Positions 36,185-43,534 of a stretch of 49,761 nt of DNA are shown here, piece after piece. Source of the stretch: Thermovirgaceae bacterium (lineage in GTDB: Bacteria > Synergistota > Synergistia > Synergistales > Thermovirgaceae). Both the position numbers and the translations under genes were made by a program. Location of the stretch: assembly GCA_030656095.1 (NCBI GenBank), contig JAUSOU010000009.1:1-49761 (forward strand), written 5' to 3'. Positions within the stretch are counted from its first letter, which is position 1. Every line of letters begins with the position of its first letter. A model generated the notes under the pieces. It searched no databases and had not been told where the DNA came from. It saw only the letters and a list, made by a program, of their open reading frames with translations.

Positions 36185-36340
36185 TCACCCCCGCTTTTCG
36201 GCCGACTCGCAAACTTCCTTCCATGCCATCGCAAGACCCTCAAAATCGACATCGATGTCAATCGGCCTCACTGTCGATCCGTTCTCTGTGGATGAAACGC
36301 TGCATTCCTGTCTCTTCTCGGCTTTTTCCCTCTCCTGCAT
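36185..36340 (-). CDS. Small hypothetical protein (51 aa)
   Basis: A 51-residue frame with ATG at 36340, 8 bases after AAGGAGG, and TGA at 36185. It starts MQEREKAEKRQECSVSSTEN and ends DIDVDFEGLAMAWKEVCESA plus five residues. It is charged, without membrane segment. It begins 52 bases after the paaK-like stop on the same strand, so it is probably the last gene of that transcript. No family recognised. The excellent ribosome site is the main support. Confidence 0.6.
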   Translation of the reverse strand: MQEREKAEKRQECSVSSTENGSTVRPIDIDVDFEGLAMAWKEVCESAEKRG

Positions 36341-36392
36341 CTTTCTCTCCTCCTTGCGGATACGTTCTATGCAAACCTCCGTTGCTTCAGGG

Positions 36393-37637
36393 TCATGCCA
36401 CCTTCGTTACCCTGACGGCCTTTCCCGCCGAGCGTTCCAGCGTTCCCGGGGCCAGCAGCCTGAATCCGACCCTTATGCCCAGGTTCTCGTGCAGCTTTTT
36501 CGACGTCTCCTTCTCCATCTTCGCCATCGCCGCCTCTTCGAGTTCACATTCGGACTCACAGAGGACATTCAGCTCCTTCAGGCCGTTCGGTTGAAAGACA
36601 TCCAGGCGGTAGTGAAGGGACAGACCATCGATCTTGCCCAGGACGGCCTCTACCTGGGAGGGAAAAACGTTGACTCCCCTGATTATCAGCATGTCGTCAC
36701 ATCGCCCCTTGATCCTCTCGAGGCGCAGGTCATCCCTGCCGCAGGCGCATCTTCCCTGTATGAACCTCGTCAGGTCACGCGTGCGGTAGCGGATAACGGG
36801 CATGGCCTCCTTGGTCAGGGACGTTATGACCAGTTCGCCCTCATACCCCTCGGGCAGTACGCGGCCGGTGACGGGATCCACTATCTCGAAGAGGAAGTGA
36901 TCCCAGTTCGGGTGAAGCCCCTCCCTGTGAGGGCATTCCATTGCGACACCCGGCCCTATGACCTCCGAGAGGCCGTAGGAGTCGACGGCTATGACCCCGA
37001 GTTCCCATTCTATGCGGTCCCTCATCTCCTCCGTCCAGGCCTCGCCTCCAAGGATCGCGAGGCGCAGGCGCAGTTTGCCTGTGAGACCGTTCTTTCGTAT
37101 TTCCTCGCAGAGGTGCAGGGCGTAGGACGGAGTGCTGGTGAATACGGTGGTCCCGAGGTCCTCCATCAGCATGATCTGACGGTCCGTGAATCCTCCGCCG
37201 GTGGGAACGACCATCGCTCCGAGCCGTTCTGCCCCGTAGTGAAATCCGAGGGCTCCGGTGAAAAGGCCATACCCAAGGATCACCTGGAATATGTCGCCCG
37301 GAACGACACCAGCCGTCCGGAGGCAATTCTCCATGCACTCCTCCCATGTCCTGATATCGTTTCTCGTATAGGGAACAACGGTGGGCTTTCCCGTCGTGCC
37401 GGAAGATGCGTGCACGCGCACGACATCTTCGCTGTCACAGGCAAGGATTCCCATCGGATAGGCGTCCCTGAGGTCACTCTTGGTCATGAATGGGAGCCTG
37501 TGAAGGTCTTCCGCCGAAGCGATGTCTTCGGGGCATATACCCATATCCTCCATGCGGGATCTGTAGAAGGGAACCTTTTCCCACATGGCCTTCACCGTTT
37601 TATTCAAGCCTCTCGACCGCCGCTCCTCTTTCTCCAC
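36393..37637 (-). CDS. paaK: Phenylacetate-CoA ligase family protein
   Basis: A 414-aa ANL-superfamily enzyme: FYRSRMEDMGICPEDIASAE and LPFMTKSDLRDAYPMGILAC near the N-terminus, the P-loop VHASSGTTGKPTVVPYTRND, then ILGYGLFTGALGFHYGAERL, DSYGLSEVIGPGVAMECPHR and YRTRDLTRFIQGRCACGR. It should form aryl- or acyl-CoA from an acid, ATP and CoA; in amino-acid fermenters this family handles arylacetates from Phe/Tyr/Trp breakdown. The GTG start at 37637 has AAGGAG 10 bases upstream. The gene lies directly behind an attenuator with an aromatic leader peptide, which supports a link to aromatic amino acids. Confidence 0.93.
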   Translation of the reverse strand: MEKEERRSRGLNKTVKAMWEKVPFYRSRMEDMGICPEDIASAEDLHRLPFMTKSDLRDAYPMGILACDSEDVVRVHASSGTTGKPTVVPYTRNDIRTWEECMENCLRTAGVVPGDIFQVILGYGLFTGALGFHYGAERLGAMVVPTGGGFTDRQIMLMEDLGTTVFTSTPSYALHLCEEIRKNGLTGKLRLRLAILGGEAWTEEMRDRIEWELGVIAVDSYGLSEVIGPGVAMECPHREGLHPNWDHFLFEIVDPVTGRVLPEGYEGELVITSLTKEAMPVIRYRTRDLTRFIQGRCACGRDDLRLERIKGRCDDMLIIRGVNVFPSQVEAVLGKIDGLSLHYRLDVFQPNGLKELNVLCESECELEEAAMAKMEKETSKKLHENLGIRVGFRLLAPGTLERSAGKAVRVTKVA

Positions 37638-37682
37638 TGCGCCCAGCTCCTTTTATGGAAATGACGAAAAAAAATAAAAAAA

Positions 37683-37712
37683 GGCCGGGGTCCCCTCTTG
37701 GGAACCCCGGCC
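37683..37712 (-). terminator. Attenuator terminator before paaK, with alternative antiterminator
   Basis: On the minus strand, GGCCGGGGTTCCC and GGGGACCCCGGCC pair over 13 positions (one U-G) around AAGA and are followed by TTTTTTTATTTTTTTT (37682 down to 37666). This is a strong intrinsic terminator located between the leader peptide and paaK. The left arm (37700-37714) can instead pair with GTGGGACCCCCTC (37747-37759), which overlaps the leader codons just after the Tyr triplet, forming a competing antiterminator. Confidence 0.9.
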
Positions 37713-37729
37713 TCGGAAAGCATAGACGC

Positions 37730-37822
37730 CTAAGCGTCGGCCCTCAGAGGGGGTCCCACGTTGGCGTAATAATAGGTAAAAGCGAAGCTGGTGCAGGAAG
37801 CATTTGCTGATTTTCTGATCAT
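37730..37822 (-). CDS. Aromatic leader peptide (30 aa) for the paaK attenuator
   Basis: A 30-codon frame with ATG at 37822, 5 bases after GGAGG, and TAG at 37730. It begins MIRKSANASC and its middle reads TSFAFTYYYANVGP, with Phe at 13 and 15 and three consecutive Tyr codons (TAT TAT TAC) at 17-19. A promoter sits just upstream, and the stop lies in a GACGC-TTAG-GCGTC hairpin. This is the standard layout of amino-acid attenuation: ribosome stalling at the Tyr codons would free the antiterminator strand. Read-through into paaK when charged tRNA-Tyr (or tRNA-Phe) is low is inferred. Confidence 0.8.
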   Translation of the reverse strand: MIRKSANASCTSFAFTYYYANVGPPLRADA

Positions 37823-37852
37823 AGTTGCCTCCGAATTTGTGTATTAAAAAAA

Positions 37853-37881
37853 TTTATATCACTTTTTCAGGGACAGGTCAA
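37853..37881 (-). promoter_or_regulatory. Promoter of the leader/paaK transcript (TTGACC-17-TATAAA)
   Basis: On the minus strand TTGACC (37876-37881) and TATAAA (37853-37858) are separated by exactly 17 bases, each matching 5 of 6 consensus positions. The transcript would start near 37846, about 24 bases before the leader ATG. Confidence 0.75.
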
Positions 37882-37899
37882 GGAGAAAGACCGTAACTG

Positions 37900-38076
37900 A
37901 AGAAGGGCCGTAACTCGTTACGCGTTACGCGTGACTCGCAAGACCAAATACACGAGCGTGATTCGTAAATCGTGACTGGAAAGATCAGCAGAAGAACCAG
38001 GTGGCTTGACAGTCTTTTATTTTGAGCTTTTCGATTTTTACCCGTCACGAGTCACGAGTCACGAGTTACGAGTTAC
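37900..38076. repeat. Clustered GTAACTCGT/GTCACGAGT repeats
   Basis: CCGTAACTCGTTACGCGTTA and CGCGTGACTCGC lie at about 37910-37940, GTGATTCGTAAATCGTGACT at about 37959-37978, and CGTCACGAGTCACGAGTCAC then GAGTTACGAGTTACC at 38043-38076. The last tandem runs into the phosphoesterase gene, whose stop codon is in the repeat. No other ORF is seen here. Confidence 0.7.
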
Positions 38077-38811
38077 CATGTCCCCGGCATCGTTCAGCCT
38101 GAGCATCTCCAGGCGGCCGTCGAAGTGCTCAACAAGCGCCGAGCAGTTCTCCACCCAGTCGCCGCAGTTGCAGAAGAGAACATCCCTGATGTCCCTGATG
38201 ACCGGGTTGTGGAGATGCCCGCATATCACGCCGTCCAGACCGGATTTCTTGACCTCTCCGATGATCCTGCCCTCGAAGCCGCTGAAGGCCCCTGCGATCG
38301 CCTTGAATTTCTTTTTCAAATACCCCGCGAGCGAGCGTTTCCTCAACCCCGCAAGGGGAAGGAGTGCGTTGATGCCGGCGTTCACCCAGAGCGCCATATC
38401 GTAAGATCTCTCGGCCAGTGCGTTCAGGGCGCCGGATCTGTGGACAACGAGGTCGAACTCGTCACCGTGGGAGACCAGAAAACGCCTTCCGTCAGCGGTT
38501 CTGTGAAGAGCTCTATCGCGAAGAAGGATCTTTCCAAGGCTTCCGCCAAGGAAACGGTCCATAAAAGCATCGTGGTTGCCGGGAAGGAATGTAACTTTTG
38601 TCTCCCCGGCCAGGGTCCAGAGCCGCCTCAGAACATCCATATGGGAAGCGCTCAGCTGTGACGGACGGGAGACCTTCCATCCGTCGATGACATCCCCCAC
38701 AAGGTAGAGGAAATCGCACTGGACCCTCCCAAGAAATGTCTGGAGCGGTTCGACGCGGCTCCACCTGGTCCCCAGGTGCAGATCGGAAAGGAAAACAGAA
38801 CGGTATTTCAT
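38059..38811 (-). CDS. Metallophosphoesterase, UDP-2,3-diacylglucosamine hydrolase (LpxH)-like
   Basis: A 250-aa calcineurin-like phosphoesterase of the LpxH/COG2908 group. Motifs are MKYRSVFLSDLHLGTRWSRV, FLYLVGDVIDGWKVSRPSQL, VTFLPGNHDAFMDRFLGG, FLVSHGDEFDLVVHRSG and GVICGHLHNPVIRDIRD, providing the two-metal site. LpxH cleaves UDP-2,3-diacylglucosamine in lipid A synthesis, but members of this group also act on other substrates. The start is the ATG at 38811 with GGGGAGAG about 10 bases upstream; an in-frame extension to 39036 would run through the divergent gene. It ends ..MVTRNS through the repeat at 38059-38070. Confidence 0.85.
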   Translation of the reverse strand: MKYRSVFLSDLHLGTRWSRVEPLQTFLGRVQCDFLYLVGDVIDGWKVSRPSQLSASHMDVLRRLWTLAGETKVTFLPGNHDAFMDRFLGGSLGKILLRDRALHRTADGRRFLVSHGDEFDLVVHRSGALNALAERSYDMALWVNAGINALLPLAGLRKRSLAGYLKKKFKAIAGAFSGFEGRIIGEVKKSGLDGVICGHLHNPVIRDIRDVLFCNCGDWVENCSALVEHFDGRLEMLRLNDAGDMVTRNS

Positions 38812-38938
38812 AACATCTTCTCTCCCCTTGTCCTTTGTGCCTTTCAGGAACAGGGTAATTTTAGCCCCAATTACCCCCGGCCGCACACAATGGTACAATT
38901 CCAGTAATTTTGGATATCGGATGAGAGGAAGGTAATTC

Positions 38939-39997
38939 ATGTCTGTTCGTATAATCGTGGCGCGCACCCTTGTTTTCGCGTCGCTCATGTTTTTTCTTCT
39001 CGCAGATGTTTCGTCGGCTCTTGCGGCCGGCTTCACCGTTTCCGGTTCCGGAATCCCGCCCTTCGACCCCGGAGAATCCCGGGTTGCCTCGGGAAGGTTC
39101 TCGGGAGAGAGCGGAGATCTGCTGGCGGTCCTCTATCCAATGGCCCTGCGGATACTCTCTTTTTCCGGAAAGGGTTTTGGGCTCGTGGTACAGACCGTCA
39201 TTCCGGAGGTACCGCCGGATGCCCCGTGGTGCGTCGGTGATTTCGACGGTGACGGAAGGGACGAGATTCTTGTGGCGACAAGGGAAAACCCGACTCTTTA
39301 CAGGCTGAACGGGAAAAGCCTTAAGGCAGTCCCTGTCAACATCGACGGCATCGCCGAAAGCGCCCTGGCGGCGGATATTGACGGTTCCCCCCCGGATGAA
39401 CTGATAATTTTCCGGAAAAACACTCCGTCAAATTCGGAAACTACCCTGATTCTGGAGGTACTCCGCCTTACGGACCCGGATTTTCTCACCGTCTGGTCGG
39501 ATGGAGGGATGACGGGCTTTGAGTCACCGGGCTTCTCTCCTTCTGACGTGCTTTCTGCCGTTGGGGACATCTTCAACACCGGGAAAAAGACCGTACTCGT
39601 AAGGATAGGCCCGTCCGGTGTCTCTCCTTCCAGATATGCCCCCCTCGAGTGGACGGGAGACCGGTTCATACGAAAAGAACCTTTTTGCATTTCCGGGGGA
39701 CGCATTTCGACCGATTTCCGGAAAGAATCTCCTTTTGCCGTTGGAAATCTCCAGCCGTGTGAAGCCGGGAAAAAGACCTTTCTGATGTCTCCTTTTGCAG
39801 GGGAGTCTTTCGAAACCCGGGTATTCTCCATCAGCGGCGACAATATCCGCGATCACGGCCCGGCCGGACAGATAGAACCAGGAGACAAGTGGCTATGGGT
39901 TCGATCAAAGGGGAAAAATCCGGCAATTCTCCACCTGTACCGCGACCTCTCGACCGGAAGAAACCGGTTCAAGGCGTTCACTTTTTCCGGCCAGTAA
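38939..39997 (+). CDS. Exported protein with FG-GAP/VCBS-like repeats
   Basis: A 352-aa secreted protein: signal peptide about 1-30 (LVFASLMFFLLADVSSALAA), then a beta-rich body. Residues about 97-115 read CVGDFDGDGRDEILVATREN, a clear FG-GAP/VCBS calcium-binding repeat. A second, weaker copy is ALAADIDGSPPDELIIFRKN at about 141-160 and a third VGDIFNTGKKTVLVRIGPSG. This suggests a beta-propeller. Function unknown; it may be a surface or periplasmic binding protein. The ATG at 38939 has GAGAGGAAGG 6 bases upstream. It stands alone between the phosphoesterase (divergent) and metF (convergent). Confidence 0.75.
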   Translation: MSVRIIVARTLVFASLMFFLLADVSSALAAGFTVSGSGIPPFDPGESRVASGRFSGESGDLLAVLYPMALRILSFSGKGFGLVVQTVIPEVPPDAPWCVGDFDGDGRDEILVATRENPTLYRLNGKSLKAVPVNIDGIAESALAADIDGSPPDELIIFRKNTPSNSETTLILEVLRLTDPDFLTVWSDGGMTGFESPGFSPSDVLSAVGDIFNTGKKTVLVRIGPSGVSPSRYAPLEWTGDRFIRKEPFCISGGRISTDFRKESPFAVGNLQPCEAGKKTFLMSPFAGESFETRVFSISGDNIRDHGPAGQIEPGDKWLWVRSKGKNPAILHLYRDLSTGRNRFKAFTFSGQ

Positions 39998-40018
39998 GAA
40001 ACGGGTTCGATATCGCCC

Positions 40019-40921
40019 TCAGGCACTCTGATTATTCAGGGGGCTCCTGGTCTTACGCACCGATGTGATGTTCGCCATGATCGAGCGGGCGGCATCGGGG
40101 CGGTTCATGGTGTACAGGTGGATCCCCCGTACCCCCCAGGCGACAAGATCCACTATCTGCTCCGTTGCGTAGGCGATGCCCGCCTGATAGAGAGCTTCCG
40201 GGGAGTGCTCGTAGCGGGCCATGAGCCTGGCGCTTCTCGGGGGTATGGAAGCCCCGCAGAGCGAGACGATGCGGCTGATCTGGCTCACCTTCAAAATCGG
40301 CATTATTCCCGCAGCAAGCGGCGCATTTATGCCTGCTTTGTCCAGCTTCTCCGCGAACCGGAAAAAGATCTCGTTGTCGAAAAAAAGCTGGGACATGAGA
40401 ATATCCACACCGCAGCCGACCTTGCGCTTCAGGTTTTCAAGATCCATTTCGGGCGAGTCGCACTCCACGTGACCTTCTGGATACGCGGCGGCGGCGACAC
40501 AGAACTTTCCCGGAGCCTTTTCGTGAATATGGCCGATAAGGTCGGCCGCATAGCGGAAAGGACCCTCCGCTGCCGGACTGCCGTCTCCGGGAGGATCGCC
40601 ACGAAGGGCAAGGACGTTGCGTATCCCCGCGCCTTCAAGCCTGTCCAGAACACCATCGATCTCCTCCCGCGACGATCCGAGGCAGGTGAGATGAGCCAGG
40701 GGTGCAATACCCCAGCGGCTCTTGAGTTCTGAGGCTATTTCCACGGTCCTTTCCCGGCTGCTTCCTCCCGCTCCGTACGTGACGCTGATGAAGTCCGGCT
40801 TCAGATCGTGGAGCGCATCCACGGTTTCGTAGACTGTGCTCAACGGGTAATCGCGCTTGGGCGGAAAAATCTCGAATGATATCACCGGGTTCCGGTCCGA
40901 ATAAATGTCCCTGATGAACAT
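40019..40921 (-). CDS. metF: Methylenetetrahydrofolate reductase
   Basis: A 300-aa TIM-barrel flavoprotein: SFEIFPPKRDYPLSTVYETV, ISVTYGAGGSSRERTVEIAS, LAHLTCLGSSREEIDGVLDR, NVLALRGDPPGDGS, VDILMSQLFFDNEIFFRFAE and AGIMPILKVSQISRIVSLCG, all typical of MetF. It reduces 5,10-methylene-THF to 5-methyl-THF, the methyl donor for MetH encoded just upstream. The ATG at 40921 is 9 bases after AAGGAGG, which lies within the end of metH; the metH stop is one base away, so translation is coupled. A longer in-frame start inside metH is unlikely. Confidence 0.96.
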   Translation of the reverse strand: MFIRDIYSDRNPVISFEIFPPKRDYPLSTVYETVDALHDLKPDFISVTYGAGGSSRERTVEIASELKSRWGIAPLAHLTCLGSSREEIDGVLDRLEGAGIRNVLALRGDPPGDGSPAAEGPFRYAADLIGHIHEKAPGKFCVAAAAYPEGHVECDSPEMDLENLKRKVGCGVDILMSQLFFDNEIFFRFAEKLDKAGINAPLAAGIMPILKVSQISRIVSLCGASIPPRSARLMARYEHSPEALYQAGIAYATEQIVDLVAWGVRGIHLYTMNRPDAARSIMANITSVRKTRSPLNNQSA

Positions 40922-40922
40922 T

Positions 40923-43352
40923 TCAGCGTGCCTCCTTCCGGGCAACGATGATGCGGGCCACAACTCCCACAGCCGAAACGGCGTCGGAGGCATATCCGGC
41001 GGCCCCGATGGAATCCGCAAAACCCTGCGTCACACATGCGCCTCCGACAATAACGGGAACATCCAGTCCTTCTTCTTCAAGGGCCTGGACGACCCGGCCC
41101 ATTTCAGGCATCGTTGTTGTCATAAGCGCCGAAAGGGCCACAACATCCGGGCTCTTGCTCCGGACAGCTTTCATGATATCCGCAAGAGGTACGCTTCGGC
41201 CCAGATCAACAACCTCAAAGCCGTGGCTGCCAAGTATAGTGCCGACCACATTCTTTCCCAGGTCGTGAAGATCGCCCTCGACGGTTGCCAGGAGGACCCT
41301 GCCGGAGGAAAAACCGGCCATATCGGCATCCATCATTCCGCGTGCGTGATCGCAGACCGTCTGCGCAGCCTGTGCCGCCGACAATAGCTGAGGAAGGAAG
41401 AACTCCCCTCCGTCAAAAAGCAACCCCACTCTTTCAAGTGCAGGAACAACGCCCTCCTGGATCAGTTTCATGGGGGAGAAATCCTGAGCATGCGCCATCT
41501 CCCCTGCTGTCCTCATAGCTCCCCCGGTGTCGCCCGAAACGATCAGGGCTTTCAGTCGGTCCATCGGATCCTTTGGGGTCTCTTCCTGTTTTACCGGAGC
41601 CGTCTGTCCAGCGGTTCCGCTTCTCAGCTTTTCCGCCATCGCGATATATCTCCTGATACCGGGATCCCGGCCCACAAGGGATTCGGACGCCGAAACGGTC
41701 TCCATAAGAGCGGCATCCAGCGGGTCGGCGATAACCGCATCAAGACCCGCACTCATGGCCATGGCAAGAAAAGTCCTGTTAAGCAGCGGCCGACAGGGGA
41801 GACCGTGAGAGACGTTGCTGATGCCGAGTATGGATCGCGCCCCTCTTCTTGCGATCTCACGGATCGTCTCGATCGTCGCAGCCGGTCCATCCTCCACCGC
41901 CCCCGCAGCAAGGGTGAGAGCATCGATGAAGAGCGATCCCACCGGGAAGGAGTGCTGTTCCGCTGCTGAAAGCACCCGTTCTAGGATGCGGATTCTGTCC
42001 CGGGCCGTTTCGGGAATGCCGTCTTCGTCCATGAGAAGGACCGTCAGACATGCTCCGTAGCGGGATGCGAGCCTGAGCCCCCGCTCGAGATGAGCCTCTT
42101 TGGCTGTGACGGAGTTGATGAGAGTTATGCCTGCGGACGATCCCAGCCCCGCTTCAATGACCTCCAGACTGTCGCTGTCCAGAGAAAGGGGAAGGTCCGT
42201 GGCCTGCTGCACGAACCTGGCGGCCTCTCTGACCGCGCTTGCCTGATCTATTCCGGGAAGACCCATGTTGATGTCGATTGCTCCGGCTCCGGCTGCAGCC
42301 TGCTGTGAGGCCTCGTTCCGGACTGCCTCCCACCTGCCCGCGGCAACCTCGTCGCGCAGGGGTGATTTTCGCGACATGTTGATCCGCTCGCCGACGATGA
42401 GAAGAGGGCGGCCAGGTCCGGCAGTAACAACGCGGCTCCTGCTCGAAAGAAAAGTCCCTTCGGGCCGGGATGGCCTCGGAAGTTCAAACCCGTCCAGGGC
42501 CGTCGAAAGAGAACGGATGTGTTCCGGGGTGGTTCCGCAGCATCCGCCGATCACCGAAGCCCCTGCTGCCGCAAGTCGGATAGCGGCTTCCGAAAACAAC
42601 TCCGGATCCCAGAAATCCTCACGCCCGGGAATGCCCGCATTGGGATAAGCAAAAACAGGAAGACCCGAACACCCCGAAAGCGCCTCCGTGACGGAGAGAT
42701 ACGCATCGGGGCCAGCACCGCAATTTGCCCCCACAGCGCATGCCCCGATACTCCGGGCCCAGTGACCCGCCACTTCAGGAGGGGTTCCCGTCACTGTTCT
42801 ACCACGGTTGTCGAACGTGAAGCTCACGGCAAAAGCCAGATCCGGGGCAGCGTCTTTTGCAGCCAGCACCGCTGCCGTTGCCTCGCTGAGGTCGATCATC
42901 GTCTCTATCAGGATAAAATCGACGCCGCCTGCGGCAAGCCCCTCTATCTGCGGCCTGAAGGCGTCCCGGGCTTCCTCGAAGGTCAGAACACCAAAAGGAT
43001 GCAGCAGTTCCCCGAGAGGGCCAACTGAACCGGCAACCAGAGCCTTGCCCGACGAGGCTCTCCGTGCTGTCTCCGCGGCGGAGCGGTTTATCTCCATGGT
43101 GCGCCCGGCCAGACCGCGCAGTGCCATTTTTTTTGAGCTGCCGCCGAACGTGTTCGTCTCGATGATGGAAGCCCCGGCCTCAACATAGGCTTTGTGGATG
43201 GACTCCACAATCTCCGGTGCCTTGAGGTTCATCTCCTCCGGGAGCTCCGGAAGCGACCAGCCTCTCTCCGCGAGAAGGCTTCCCATTCCGCCATCCAGGA
43301 TGCCCACTCTGCCGCGACTCGCCAGCCAGGCCTCAAAGCTCCTGCTGTTCAA
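40923..43352 (-). CDS. metH: Cobalamin-dependent methionine synthase, short form without reactivation domain
   Basis: An 809-aa MetH. Residues about 10-290 form the homocysteine domain (GILDGGMGSLLAERGW, ETNTFGGSSKK, and zinc cysteines in AVGANCGAGPD and VIGGCCGTTPEH). About 310-590 is the pterin (methyl-THF) domain (IVGERINMSRK, GAGAIDINMGLPGID). About 610-800 is the B12 cap and Rossmann domain (EGDLHDLGKNVVGTIL with the Co-coordinating His, SALMTTTMPEMG, IVGGACVTQGF). The C-terminal AdoMet-binding reactivation domain of E. coli MetH (about 1200 aa) is absent, as in other anaerobes. The TTG at 43352 has GAGGTGA at normal spacing; the GTG at 43361 is the alternative but abuts that site. Coupled to metF. 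Confidence 0.95.
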   Translation of the reverse strand: MNSRSFEAWLASRGRVGILDGGMGSLLAERGWSLPELPEEMNLKAPEIVESIHKAYVEAGASIIETNTFGGSSKKMALRGLAGRTMEINRSAAETARRASSGKALVAGSVGPLGELLHPFGVLTFEEARDAFRPQIEGLAAGGVDFILIETMIDLSEATAAVLAAKDAAPDLAFAVSFTFDNRGRTVTGTPPEVAGHWARSIGACAVGANCGAGPDAYLSVTEALSGCSGLPVFAYPNAGIPGREDFWDPELFSEAAIRLAAAGASVIGGCCGTTPEHIRSLSTALDGFELPRPSRPEGTFLSSRSRVVTAGPGRPLLIVGERINMSRKSPLRDEVAAGRWEAVRNEASQQAAAGAGAIDINMGLPGIDQASAVREAARFVQQATDLPLSLDSDSLEVIEAGLGSSAGITLINSVTAKEAHLERGLRLASRYGACLTVLLMDEDGIPETARDRIRILERVLSAAEQHSFPVGSLFIDALTLAAGAVEDGPAATIETIREIARRGARSILGISNVSHGLPCRPLLNRTFLAMAMSAGLDAVIADPLDAALMETVSASESLVGRDPGIRRYIAMAEKLRSGTAGQTAPVKQEETPKDPMDRLKALIVSGDTGGAMRTAGEMAHAQDFSPMKLIQEGVVPALERVGLLFDGGEFFLPQLLSAAQAAQTVCDHARGMMDADMAGFSSGRVLLATVEGDLHDLGKNVVGTILGSHGFEVVDLGRSVPLADIMKAVRSKSPDVVALSALMTTTMPEMGRVVQALEEEGLDVPVIVGGACVTQGFADSIGAAGYASDAVSAVGVVARIIVARKEAR

Positions 43353-43402
43353 ACGCTTCACCTCGCTCTGAAAGGATGCAAAATATATAGTTTCTTATCT
43401 TG

Positions 43403-43491
43403 ACTGCCTCGATAACGGGCAGGCAGTAAAGCATTCAGGAAGTGGGAATGGGGTGAAAACATTTCAGACCCGGGTCCGATGATCACCCGGG
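43403..43491 (-). promoter_or_regulatory. Two hairpins in the metH upstream region
   Basis: ACTGCCT/AGGCAGT (43403-43409 and 43421-43427) and CCCGGGT/ACCCGGG (43469-43475 and 43485-43491) are perfect 7-bp inverted repeats 50-140 bases upstream of metH. They may be operator or leader structures. I could not match them to a SAM or cobalamin riboswitch; the 170-base gap is short for the latter and lacks an obvious B12 box. Confidence 0.35.
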
Positions 43492-43500
43492 GGCATAAAA

Positions 43501-43523
43501 ACCGGACCAGTCGTTGAGCCGGT
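43501..43523 (-). terminator. Weak terminator after the diguanylate cyclase
   Basis: On the minus strand ACCGG (43519-43523) pairs with CCGGT (43501-43505) across a 13-base loop, followed by TTTTATG. The stem is short, but its position 12 bases after the stop and the T-tract fit an intrinsic terminator. Confidence 0.4.
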
Positions 43524-43534
43524 GTTTCTCAGGT

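Noticed and set aside
36255-37664. Plus-strand frame of 469 codons opposite paaK
   Set aside because: Antisense to a clear ANL-family enzyme with intact motifs; composition is that of a mirrored GC-rich gene and it lacks a ribosome site.
43362-43534. SAM or cobalamin riboswitch upstream of metH
   Set aside because: The gap is short, and the two 7-bp hairpins do not fit the junction layout or conserved boxes of either class.
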